This document shows, piece by piece, positions 14,068-21,534 of a stretch of DNA of 26,703 nucleotides. Made by a program: the position numbers and the translations under genes. Every line of letters starts with the position of its first letter. Position 1 is the first letter of the stretch. Source of the stretch: an uncultured Bacilli bacterium (GTDB lineage: Bacteria > Bacillota_I > Bacilli_A > RF39 > UBA660). The stretch is from contig CAJTSN010000001.1 of the NCBI GenBank assembly GCA_910578745.1, forward strand, positions 1 to 26,703, written 5' to 3'. The notes under the pieces were generated by a model. The model saw nothing but the letters and a program-made list of their open reading frames with translations, did not search any database and was not told the DNA's origin.

Positions 14068-15543
14068 TCAATTTGAATATACTGCTTTTTGTTTGATAAA
14101 TTTTAAAAATGGAATGATTCTTTGAATAATAGTCTTATTTAAGTCGATATTAGGCGCCTGTTTCCACCTCCAATTGGCCATTTTCTTTAAATTATGACAC
14201 GCAAAAATCATCGTGGCATTTTGCTCATTTTTCAGTAATCCACGAACTCTTGTATATCTTAATCCATGTTGTTCCTTACAATCCCCAAATACTCTTTCTA
14301 TTGTTTCTTTACGAAGTGGATAGTTGTCTTTCCATAGTTTTGTGTATCTATTCTCATTTGCTTGCTCTTTGTATTCTTCCCATATATGACGAGTCATTAC
14401 TTTTTGATAGTTTTTACTTTTTGTACATTGTCCTCTTAAAGGGCAATTCTTACATTTCTCTGGATCTGATTTATATTGCTTATATCCTTTTTTATCTGTC
14501 GTACTATAAGACAATACTTCATTATTTGGACATACATAACAATCATAATATTCATCGTATGCATATTCATATTTCTTAAAGAATCCCTTTCCTGTCATTG
14601 GTCTTTTGTATGGCATTAATGGAATATGTCCCGTTAATATAATCTCTCTACATATCACTGGATTTATATAGCCTGCATCTAAACATACATTCTTTATCCT
14701 ATCTTTGAATTTACTATTTAGAACTTTATATACTTTAAAAAAGGCTACACTGTCATGCACATTTCCTGGTGTTGTTATAGATGCCAATACAAATCCATTC
14801 TTGTCACAAAAGGTTTGATGCGTATACGCAAAGCATTTTTCCTTTTCTCCTTTATGAAAACATCCACTTTCTGTATCTGTTATACTTTTTTTTATATGTT
14901 TGGTATTAATATTTTCCTTTATTTCTCCTGTCTCCTCATCATACATGATTTCTGTTTTTTCTATATTTTCTAATGGTTTCTTTCCATGTTTTATCCTATC
15001 TTCATTGATTTCTTTAAGCATCTCTTCTTCATAGACTTTTTTTACAATTTCTACTTCAACATCTTTATACTTATTTTTATTCGCATTAGCTTTTTGGTGT
15101 GTTCCATCTCCAAATACTGTTTCCATATCTACAAAGCCATATTCTATTGCTTGATTTAGTATTGTATCAAAGATTTGGTTAAATACATCACTATCTTTAT
15201 ATCTTCTTATGTAATTCTGACTCCATGTTGAATAGTTGGGTATATCATCATATATTGATAATCCTAGATACCATCTATAAGCTAGATTTACTTTACATTC
15301 TTCACATGTTCTTCTCATTGAATTTATTCCAAATATTATATTTATTAAAATCAGCTTAAAAAGTACCACTGGGGGAATACTTGGTCTTCCTGCAACACTA
15401 TATAAATCTTTTACCAATTCTTCTATAAATCTAAAATCTATACAGTTATCTAGTTTCCTTACCAAATGTTCCTGTGGTACTAATTCTTCTAAAGTATTCA
15501 TTATTATACAATCGTTTTTATGTATTTGTCTTGTCATTGCCAT
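14068..15543 (-). CDS. IS1182-family DDE transposase
   Basis: About 491 aa, the only gene of the element. The N-terminal InsH/DUF772-type domain (about 1-130) contains GRPSIPPVVLFKLILI and RTCEECKVNLAYRWYLGL. The DDE catalytic triad is seen in GDGTHQKA (Asp), VCLDAGY (Asp) and ETIERVFGDCKEQHGLRYTRVRG (Glu), with a large insertion between the first two. A cysteine cluster in the second half (CPNNE, CKNCPLRGQC) probably binds zinc. The start at 15543 is preceded by GGGAAGTGAT; an in-frame GTG overlaps that site. The frame is intact, so the enzyme is probably active. It makes the double-strand cuts that move the element. Confidence 0.95.
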   Translation of the reverse strand: MAMTRQIHKNDCIIMNTLEELVPQEHLVRKLDNCIDFRFIEELVKDLYSVAGRPSIPPVVLFKLILINIIFGINSMRRTCEECKVNLAYRWYLGLSIYDDIPNYSTWSQNYIRRYKDSDVFNQIFDTILNQAIEYGFVDMETVFGDGTHQKANANKNKYKDVEVEIVKKVYEEEMLKEINEDRIKHGKKPLENIEKTEIMYDEETGEIKENINTKHIKKSITDTESGCFHKGEKEKCFAYTHQTFCDKNGFVLASITTPGNVHDSVAFFKVYKVLNSKFKDRIKNVCLDAGYINPVICREIILTGHIPLMPYKRPMTGKGFFKKYEYAYDEYYDCYVCPNNEVLSYSTTDKKGYKQYKSDPEKCKNCPLRGQCTKSKNYQKVMTRHIWEEYKEQANENRYTKLWKDNYPLRKETIERVFGDCKEQHGLRYTRVRGLLKNEQNATMIFACHNLKKMANWRWKQAPNIDLNKTIIQRIIPFLKFIKQKAVYSN

Positions 15544-15591
15544 TTTTATCACTTCCCATTCTAACCATTTTTATTATCTCATATTTTCATC

Positions 15592-15653
15592 AAAAAAGCG
15601 AGATTTTGGCAATGTTTTATCGGTTAGAATAAGAACATTTTTCTCGCTTTTTT
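15592..15653. terminator. Long hairpin between IS right end and transposase start
   Basis: Outer stem AAAAAAGCGAG (15592-15602) with CTCGCTTTTTT (15643-15653), and an inner pairing AATGTT/AACATT. Both exits end in T-runs. It lies upstream of the transposase start and could stop transcription entering from outside, which would limit transposase expression. Confidence 0.55.
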
Positions 15654-15712
15654 TATTATACTATACTTTTTTATAAATGAAAAGACTGTTTCCTATATTT
15701 GTCAACAGTCTG

Positions 15713-15746
15713 AGTTCATAATACTTGATATTATGGACTTTTTTTC
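15713..15746 (+). terminator. Right copy of 27-bp duplication with U-run: original tRNA-His terminator
   Basis: The 27-bp imperfect palindrome (15713-15739) is followed here by TTTTTTT, making a typical intrinsic terminator. Joined to tRNA-His without the IS, it would lie about 40 bases after the tRNA. Confidence 0.7.
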
Positions 15747-15813
15747 TCTGTGAAAGATGGTGAATATATAAAGGAATGTGTTCATAGAACTTTTAGAATT
15801 TCTTTGTGTATAA

Positions 15814-16041
15814 AAAAGGATATTAAGAATTAAAAATATTACCAAATTAAACATTGAATATATTGCAGGAAAGAATATTGTCTTTAATAACTCTAATTTA
15901 GGATTAAAAGAACCACACAAAATTGTCATTAGTAATAATACTCAAAGAATAGTTTTACTTTGCTATAATAATGATACAAACTTATATAATGAAGATGTAT
16001 CAGATACTATTACAATATCTATTCTAACACCAAGCACCTAA
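15814..16041 (+). pseudogene. Unrecognised coding fragment without start codon
   Basis: An open stretch of 75 codons ending in TAA, with no ATG, GTG or TTG near its beginning and no ribosome site. The translation is rich in Ile and Asn with alternating hydrophobic residues (NIVFNNSNLGLKEPHKIVIS, RIVLLCYNND, DTITISIL), suggesting beta strands. I do not recognise it. The 75 bases before it (15740-15813) hold nothing else I can support. Its place between the IS target and an accessory gene unit suggests the 3' remnant of a lost gene. Confidence 0.3.
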
Positions 16042-16075
16042 AATATGATAAAATTGTATTGATGGAGATGTTACT

Positions 16076-16673
16076 ATGAGATATAAAAGTATAGAAGAAC
16101 AAAAGCAAAAGTTTATTTCCATCTTAAAACAAAATGAAGATTTAATGTCAATTTTAGACTATGTAACTGAATTGAAATTACAAAATTTTTATATTGCTGT
16201 TGGATCAATTTTTTCAAACAATTTGGAATTACTATGATGGAAAAAATTTAGATTATGGGATTAAAGATATAGATGTTATTTATTATGATAATTCTGATTT
16301 AAGTGTAGAAAAAGATTTAGAATACTATAATATTATTAATAAATATATTAAATCAAAAGGTTTCAACTATGATGTTGATGTTTCAAATGAAGCAAGAATG
16401 CATTTATGGAAAATAGAACATAATCAAGGTGAAAATATTGAACAATATAAAAATTCAGAGGATGCTATAAGCAAATGGATAGCAACTGTTCATGCTGTTG
16501 GAATAACAAAAGAAAATAATGATGTTAAGGTATATGCACCATATGGATTAAGTGATATTTTTAGTAAAACTATTAGACCAATTAAGCATCAAGCAAACTC
16601 AAAAGAATTATATGAAAAGAAAGCAGAGAGCTGGAATAATAGGTTTGAAGGGTTAACTGTTATAGAATGGTAA
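16076..16673 (+). pseudogene. Nucleotidyltransferase-family protein (DUF925-like), frameshifted
   Basis: Two frames join into one protein of about 198 aa. The first, from ATG 16076 (GGAGA 7 bases upstream), reads MRYKSIEEQKQKF to LQNFYIAVGSIF, then hits a stop near 16240. The second continues QTIWNYYDGKNLDYGIKDIDVIYYD, NEARMHLW, EDAISKWIATVHAVGI, YAPYGLSDIF and KAESWNNRF. The D-x-D in DIDVIYYD and the ARMHLW and EDAISxW segments are typical of this nucleotidyltransferase family. The break is one extra T in the T6 run at 16209-16214; with five Ts the frame is continuous. Its substrate is unknown in the family. It is first of three same-strand genes. It may be dead or a base-calling error. Confidence 0.75.
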
Positions 16674-16683
16674 AGGAGAACTT

Positions 16684-17694
16684 ATGTTAGAAAAAAATAA
16701 TATTAAAATGATTGAAGAAATTAAGAATATAATTATTAGTAGTAGAAACAAAATTGCTTATGAAGTTAATAATACTATGATAAGTGCTTATTGGAATGTT
16801 GGTAGAATAATTGTGGAAAATGAACAAAACGGTAATATAAAAGCTGAATATGGAAAACAAATTATTCGTGAATTATCAAAAGAATTAAGAAATGTATTGG
16901 GAACAGGATTTTCTGTTAGTAATTTATTTAATATGAGAAAATTTTATATTACGTATCCAAAATTCCAGACAGTGTCTGGAAAATTAAGCTGGTCTCATTA
17001 CTGTGAACTTTTGAGTATACAAAATGAAGATGAAAGAAATTTTTATGAAAAAGAATGTATTAACTCAAACTGGAGTGTTAGAGAATTAAAAAGACAATTA
17101 GAAACCTCATTATTTGAAAGATTATTATTATCCGATGGGAAGAATAATAAAGAAAAAGTATATGAGTTATCAAAGGAAGGTCAAACATTATCTAAGCCAG
17201 ATGATATTTTAAAAGAACCATATGTTCTTGAATTTTTAGATATTAAAGAACAAAAACCAATTTTAGAGCGTGATTTAGAACGCAAATTGATAAAGCACAT
17301 GGAAGATTTTTTACTTGAATTAGGAAAGGGATTTATGTTTGTTGGTACACAACAAAGAATAACTTTAGGAAATACACACTATTATGTAGATATGGTTTTT
17401 TATAATAAAATATTAAAATGTTATGTATTAATTGATTTAAAAATTGGTGGAATGAAACCAGAATATGCAGGACAAATGAATATGTATTTAAATTATTATA
17501 ATGCTGAAGTTAATGATGAGTATGATAATAGGCCAATAGGAATTATTCTTTGTAAAAATAAAAAAGAAGTAGCTATGGAATATGCTTTAGGTGGGCTTGA
17601 AAATAATGTTTTTGCATCAACTTATACCTACTATATTCCTAATAAAGAACAACTTATTAGCGAAGTTGAAAAGGTTTTAGATGAGAATAAATGA
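16684..17694 (+). CDS. YhcG-type PD-(D/E)XK nuclease (DUF1016)
   Basis: A 336-aa protein. The N-terminal DUF1016 region (about 8-145) has ISAYWNVGRIIVE, LSWSHYCELLSI and NSNWSVRELKRQLE. The C-terminal PD-(D/E)XK nuclease domain has HYYVDMVFYN (Asp236), VLIDLKIG (Asp251, Lys253) and AGQMNMYLNYY (Gln264), in the order expected for the fold. The D-x-K in place of E-x-K is allowed in this superfamily. DUF1016 proteins are often found with restriction-modification or other defence genes; here there is no methyltransferase. AAGGAG lies 5 bases upstream of the ATG and 10 bases after the previous stop. The target nucleic acid is unknown. Confidence 0.85.
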   Translation: MLEKNNIKMIEEIKNIIISSRNKIAYEVNNTMISAYWNVGRIIVENEQNGNIKAEYGKQIIRELSKELRNVLGTGFSVSNLFNMRKFYITYPKFQTVSGKLSWSHYCELLSIQNEDERNFYEKECINSNWSVRELKRQLETSLFERLLLSDGKNNKEKVYELSKEGQTLSKPDDILKEPYVLEFLDIKEQKPILERDLERKLIKHMEDFLLELGKGFMFVGTQQRITLGNTHYYVDMVFYNKILKCYVLIDLKIGGMKPEYAGQMNMYLNYYNAEVNDEYDNRPIGIILCKNKKEVAMEYALGGLENNVFASTYTYYIPNKEQLISEVEKVLDENK

Positions 17695-17706
17695 TTGGAG
17701 AACTTT

Positions 17707-18258
17707 ATGGACAATAATTTAGATTTTAAAAAAATAGAAAAAAATAAACATTTATTAGCTGAAACTACTTATGATTATATAAAGAACTTATTTTCTAAAG
17801 AAGAACAAGAAAATATCCTAGTAGCTGAAATAGATCCAGAATATATGGATGGCATTAAATTATGTGAACATTACGATATTGATATAAAAACTGGAGTAAA
17901 TTGTTTAGTATGTGAGTGCAAAAGAGGCGAAAATAAAAGTTATGTTGCCCTTCTTGTACCAACTGGGTATAAGTATAATATGTCAACTACAGTTAGAAAA
18001 TATACAAATTCAAGAATGGTATCTGTGGCTCCATTAGAATATGTTTTAGAAAAAACTAAAATGGAATATGGTAGTATAAATCCTATTGGATTACCTCAAG
18101 AATGGAAGATTTTTATTGATCCTAAAGTATTGGAAGTAGATAGAATTATTTGTGGAAGTGGTTTACAAAAATCAAAAATTTCGTTACCAAGTAAATATTT
18201 ATTAAAACTTAATAATGCTGAAGTTTTAGAAAATTTAGCTTCATTAAATATTTCATAA
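17707..18258 (+). CDS. YbaK/EbsC-domain aminoacyl-tRNA deacylase-like protein
   Basis: 183 aa. The C-terminal two thirds resemble the YbaK/ProX editing domain: a conserved lysine-bearing strand CECKRGENKSYVALLVPTG, STTVRKYTNSRMVSVAPLEYV, then GSINPIGLPQEWKIFIDPKVLEVDRIICGSGLQKSKISLPSKYLL, matching the G-x-x-x-P-x-G-L and G-S-G segments of the family. Such enzymes hydrolyse mischarged aminoacyl-tRNA. The start at 17707 has TTGGAGAA upstream; an earlier TTG in frame lies inside that site. It is the last gene of a tight three-gene unit and shares the GGAGAACTT leader with the nuclease gene. Confidence 0.75.
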   Translation: MDNNLDFKKIEKNKHLLAETTYDYIKNLFSKEEQENILVAEIDPEYMDGIKLCEHYDIDIKTGVNCLVCECKRGENKSYVALLVPTGYKYNMSTTVRKYTNSRMVSVAPLEYVLEKTKMEYGSINPIGLPQEWKIFIDPKVLEVDRIICGSGLQKSKISLPSKYLLKLNNAEVLENLASLNIS

Positions 18259-18266
18259 TGAACTAA

Positions 18267-18404
18267 TATTTACTTCTTCTTTTTTCAAGTAACATTGATT
18301 ACAATACTTCTAAGGTAGCCCTTATTAATTTAACTCATAATCTATCGATTCAATATGATCCTTATATTAATGTAAATTGTGTAACCCCATCCAAGTTAAA
18401 ATAA
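18267..18404 (+). pseudogene. Short-chain dehydrogenase/reductase fragment
   Basis: A 45-codon remnant reading SNIDYNTSKVALINLTHNLSIQYDPYINVNCVTP before a stop. This is the catalytic YxxxK helix (YNTSK) and following strand (NVNCVTP) of an SDR enzyme; both the Rossmann half and the C-terminus are missing. No start codon or ribosome site is present. The rest of the gap up to the next gene (18405-18550) shows nothing I can support. Confidence 0.7.
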
Positions 18405-18559
18405 ATCCAATGTAATAAGTATGAGTTGTAGCAAATGATGATCTATAAAATTCAATAGTAATTAAAGAAAAGTACTTTTGTTAATTCATTATTTTTATTT
18501 TACTTAAATTTATTGCCTTAAAACAAATGATTAATAAGAGCTTTTATCGTATAATTTTA

Positions 18560-18568
18560 TGGTATAAT
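18560..18568 (+). promoter_or_regulatory. Extended -10 promoter of the VbhA-like antitoxin
   Basis: TGGTATAAT (TGN plus perfect TATAAT), about 37 bases before the start; no clear -35. Confidence 0.45.
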
Positions 18569-18605
18569 GGGTATATCAAAAACTTGAAGAAAGTAAGTGA
18601 TTTTA

Positions 18606-18800
18606 ATGAATAGAAATAAAAAGCGAACTGAAAAAGAAATACAAGAAAAAATAAAAAAAGTTGATGGCGCAATGGCTCAAGAAGGAATGCCATTAACTGA
18701 AGAAATAAAACGAAAACTTTATAATTGTATTATTGGTAAATCAACAACTGAAATCGAACGAAAGAAAATATTAGAAAAGTATAGGAAAATCTATGGATAA
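18606..18800 (+). CDS. VbhA-like antitoxin of a Fic toxin
   Basis: A 64-aa helical protein like the small VbhA antitoxins, which block the ATP site of a partner Fic AMP-transferase. It has GAMAQEGMPLTEEIKRKLYNCIIGKSTTEIERKKILEKY. Known VbhA antitoxins inhibit through an (S/T)xxxE(G/N) helix; I see AMAQEGM, which fits only partly. It overlaps the downstream fic start by 8 bases, the usual arrangement. ATG at 18606 is chosen; GTG at 18597 (GAAGAAAG upstream) is possible. The frame is intact although its toxin is truncated. Confidence 0.75.
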   Translation: MNRNKKRTEKEIQEKIKKVDGAMAQEGMPLTEEIKRKLYNCIIGKSTTEIERKKILEKYRKIYG

Positions 18801-19092
18801 TAAATATAAATATACTTACGAAAAAACAGCTGATTATTGTTATAAGGATACTGAGATTTTAATTAATAAACTCAATATTACTAATGATGAAGATTTATTT
18901 AATGCCGAAAGAGAACTTGTATCTTTAAGAACTTATGAATTAAATGAAAAACCATTAAAAGGAAATTTTGATTTTAAATATTTAAAAAATATTCATAAAT
19001 ATTTATTTCAAGATGTTTATAGATGGGCAAGAGATATAAGAAATTGTAATATGATGAAACTGAAACTAGAAAAAAAGATTCAAAAGATATAG
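18793..19092 (+). pseudogene. Fic/DOC-family toxin, truncated before the catalytic motif
   Basis: The first 85 or so residues are a normal Fic N-terminus: LINKLNITNDEDLFNAERELVSLRTYELNEKPLKGNFDFKYLKNIHKYLFQDVYRWARDIRNCNM. The expected continuation with the catalytic HxFxxGNGR loop is absent. From about 19050 the DNA is instead the 3' end of a serine recombinase gene read in another frame, and the Fic frame ends in KKIQKI. The truncated product cannot AMPylate. The break looks like a deletion joining two genes of a mobile element. Confidence 0.8.
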
Positions 19093-19196
19093 GAAGCATA
19101 CTAAAAAAATATAAGAAAATAAATGAATTCACTAGAATAATTGTGGATGAGTTTATAGAAAAAATATATGTTGGTGCGTGAGATAAAGATACCAAC
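19050..19196 (+). pseudogene. C-terminal fragment of a large serine recombinase
   Basis: Reads ETRKKDSKDIGSILKKYKKINEFTRIIVDEFIEKIYVGA, stop, DKDTNH. This matches the tail of resolvase-type site-specific recombinases of conjugative elements, where a segment like LTPxILxxFIEKIxVxERDK is usual. The in-frame TGA stands where CGA (Arg of ARDK) is expected, so even the fragment is mutated. Catalytic and zinc-ribbon parts are absent. Confidence 0.65.
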
Positions 19197-19223
19197 CATA
19201 ATATCCTTAGATAGGAGGATTAA

Positions 19224-21416
19224 ATGAGAAAACTGATCATACTAAGAGGTGCAATGGGGGCTGGCAAAAGTACCTTTATAAAAGAACAAAATCTAGAACG
19301 CTTCACTTTATGTGCCGATAACATTCGTTTACTTTTAAATGCACCAGAATTAACCATGTCTTACTCTGATAGAATCCCTCAATTTAATAATATAAAAGTA
19401 TGGGAAATTCTATATACACTATTAGAAGAGCGAATGCGAAAAGGGGAACTTACCATTATTGATGCAGTTCATGCAAAAAAAGAAGATGTAATGATTTATA
19501 AGAAATTAAGTGAGAAGTATAGGTATCGTCTTTATATTGTCGATTTCACAACCATACCAAAAGAAGAAGTATATAAAAGAAATCAAAATAGAGAAAGTTA
19601 TAAAATTGTTCCAAGCGATGCCATTGACCGTGTATATAAAACATTTTCTAAAGAAAAAATGCCTAATTCTTTTCAAACTATCGAACCAACACAATTTAAT
19701 TCTATAATTAACAATAATCCGAAAGACTTTAATCAATTCAAAAATATACATATTATTGGCGATATTCATGGTTGTTATACAGCTTTAAAAAGTTACTTCG
19801 ATCAAAATCCTATTTGTGAAGAAGATGCCTATATATTCCTAGGAGATTACTTTGATAGAGGAATAGAAAACACACAGGTATTTCATTTTTTAATCCAATT
19901 GATGCAAAAGAAAAATATGTTTTTTCTAGTCGGAAATCATGAAGATAAACTATATAAGTATGCCTGCGATGATGCTTTTACACTTGATTATGATATAAAA
20001 AATACAATTCAAGAATTTAAACAAAATCAAATAACAAAATCAGATATAAGAGGTTTTGTGAAAAAACTCTCACAAATTATTTATCTATCTTTCCATGATA
20101 AAACATACATAATTAATCATGGAGGAATTCCTTATTTTCCTAAATTACCTCTTGACTATTATAGTACAAATTCATTTATCTATGGAATAGAGCCTTATGA
20201 AATGAATATTGATAAACTGTATCATACTTATATGGAAAATGAGGAGAAAAAGGTATACCAAATTCATGGACATAGAAATTATTCTAAAATAAATATAGAT
20301 ACTTATTCTTATTCCTATAATTTAGAAGGAGATGTAGAACATGGAGGGTCTCTTAGAATTTTAACTTTAAAAGAAGATGGCACATATAGTTATACAACCA
20401 TTAAAAATGAAATATACAATAAAAATTTAATAGAAGAAACGAGTGTATATAACTTAATTCAATCTCTTAGAAAAAATAGATATGTATATGAAAAAAACTT
20501 AGAAAATGACATTTCTTCCTTTAATTTTACTAAAGAAGCTTTCTATCATCATATTTGGAATGCGACTACTACACATGCTAGAGGACTTTTTATCGATACA
20601 AATAAAAATAAAATAGTAGCTCGAAGCTATGATAAATTCTTTAACTATGAAGAAAGAAAAGAAACAAGTAAAAAAGAATTAGAAAAAAATTTATGTTTTC
20701 CTATACAGGTTTATATAAAATATAATGGCTTTTTAGGAATCCTATCCCAAATCGATGGGGAATTCTTTTTCGCGACGAAATCGACAAATACAGGGGATTA
20801 TGCAACTTATTTTAAGACTATATTTTATGGACTCTTTACTAAAAAACAAATAGAGGCAATTCGAAAAATACTAATAGAAGAAAAGGCAACAATGGTATTT
20901 GAAGTCATCGATCCAGTACATGATCCTCATATTATAAAATATGAGAAAGAAAATCTTATTCTATTAGATATCATCTATAATTGTACAGAGTTTTCTAAAA
21001 TGGACTATTCTCATCTAGAAACGTTTGCTAAAATAAATAAAATCGAAGTAAAAAAACTATATTGTGTTATAAATACAATAAGTGAGTTTTATCCTTTAAT
21101 TGAAAGGATAAAGGATAAAAATTATAAAATAGATGACTCTTTTATTGAAGGATTTGTATTAGAAGATGGAAATCAATTCATGCTAAAAGTAAAATCCGTG
21201 TATTATGAAGAATGGAAATATTTACGAAATCGAATGGAATTTGCCATTTTAAACAATAACTTTACAAGTAAAGGGAAAGTTCCTCTAGAAGATACATTTA
21301 TGGCTTACCTAGAAAAAAAGTATAAAAATAAGCAAATAGAAGGGAAAAATCAAAGTATTATACAAGAAAGAGAACAATTTTTAAAAGAAATAAAAAAGAA
21401 TTTATCTTGTCAATAA
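19224..21416 (+). CDS. Polynucleotide kinase-phosphatase-RNA ligase (Pnkp/Trl1-like RNA repair enzyme)
   Basis: A 730-aa protein with three enzymatic domains. The kinase (1-165) has P-loop GAMGAGKST (9-17) and ADNIR (31-35). The calcineurin-type phosphatase (172-400) has GDIHG (179-183), GDYFDRG (207-213), GNHE (237-240), NHGG (298-301) and HGH (348-350). The ligase (about 430-700) has HARGLF (451-456), YDKFFN (469-474), nucleotidyl-lysine motif KYNG (499-502), FEVIDP (559-564), EGFVL (642-646) and LKVKS (654-658). Kinase-phosphatase-ligase order is that of bacterial Pnkp (about 850 aa), but ARGLF...YDKFFN resembles fungal tRNA ligase and T4 Rnl1. It should heal and seal broken RNA ends. AGGAGG precedes the ATG. 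No hen1 methyltransferase gene is adjacent. It sits directly behind the recombinase scar. Confidence 0.88.
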   Translation: MRKLIILRGAMGAGKSTFIKEQNLERFTLCADNIRLLLNAPELTMSYSDRIPQFNNIKVWEILYTLLEERMRKGELTIIDAVHAKKEDVMIYKKLSEKYRYRLYIVDFTTIPKEEVYKRNQNRESYKIVPSDAIDRVYKTFSKEKMPNSFQTIEPTQFNSIINNNPKDFNQFKNIHIIGDIHGCYTALKSYFDQNPICEEDAYIFLGDYFDRGIENTQVFHFLIQLMQKKNMFFLVGNHEDKLYKYACDDAFTLDYDIKNTIQEFKQNQITKSDIRGFVKKLSQIIYLSFHDKTYIINHGGIPYFPKLPLDYYSTNSFIYGIEPYEMNIDKLYHTYMENEEKKVYQIHGHRNYSKINIDTYSYSYNLEGDVEHGGSLRILTLKEDGTYSYTTIKNEIYNKNLIEETSVYNLIQSLRKNRYVYEKNLENDISSFNFTKEAFYHHIWNATTTHARGLFIDTNKNKIVARSYDKFFNYEERKETSKKELEKNLCFPIQVYIKYNGFLGILSQIDGEFFFATKSTNTGDYATYFKTIFYGLFTKKQIEAIRKILIEEKATMVFEVIDPVHDPHIIKYEKENLILLDIIYNCTEFSKMDYSHLETFAKINKIEVKKLYCVINTISEFYPLIERIKDKNYKIDDSFIEGFVLEDGNQFMLKVKSVYYEEWKYLRNRMEFAILNNNFTSKGKVPLEDTFMAYLEKKYKNKQIEGKNQSIIQEREQFLKEIKKNLSCQ

Positions 21417-21484
21417 AATTTACTGTAAATTTCTGTTTCTTAACAAAATATTGACAAAATTCATTCTATTTTCAAACGAAAAAT

Positions 21485-21513
21485 TTGCGAACTGCATAAA
21501 ACAGTGTTATAAT
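21485..21513 (+). promoter_or_regulatory. Promoter of the alarmone synthetase gene
   Basis: -35 TTGCGA (21485-21490), 17-base spacer, perfect -10 TATAAT (21508-21513). Confidence 0.7.
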
Positions 21514-21534
21514 GTTCTAAGCAGTTTTTTATTT

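Larger units (their letters stand above)
14044..15712 (-). mobile_element. IS1182-family insertion sequence, complete
   Basis: A 1669-bp element with perfect 15-bp terminal inverted repeats: CAGACTGTTGACAAA (14044-14058) and its reverse complement (15698-15712). It holds one transposase gene on the minus strand and is flanked by a perfect 27-bp direct repeat. Intact ends, an open transposase frame and an unmutated duplication indicate recent insertion. Confidence 0.93.

Noticed and set aside
16194..16673. Nucleotidyltransferase starting at ATG 16194
   Set aside because: No ribosome site, and conserved N-terminal residues are encoded upstream in another frame from ATG 16076, which has GGAGA.
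19050..19196. TGA read as Trp (alternative code)
   Set aside because: TGA occurs in frame only in the recombinase fragment where CGA (Arg) is expected. Elsewhere TGG encodes Trp and TGA ends normal genes such as those at 1735, 2420 and 6677.
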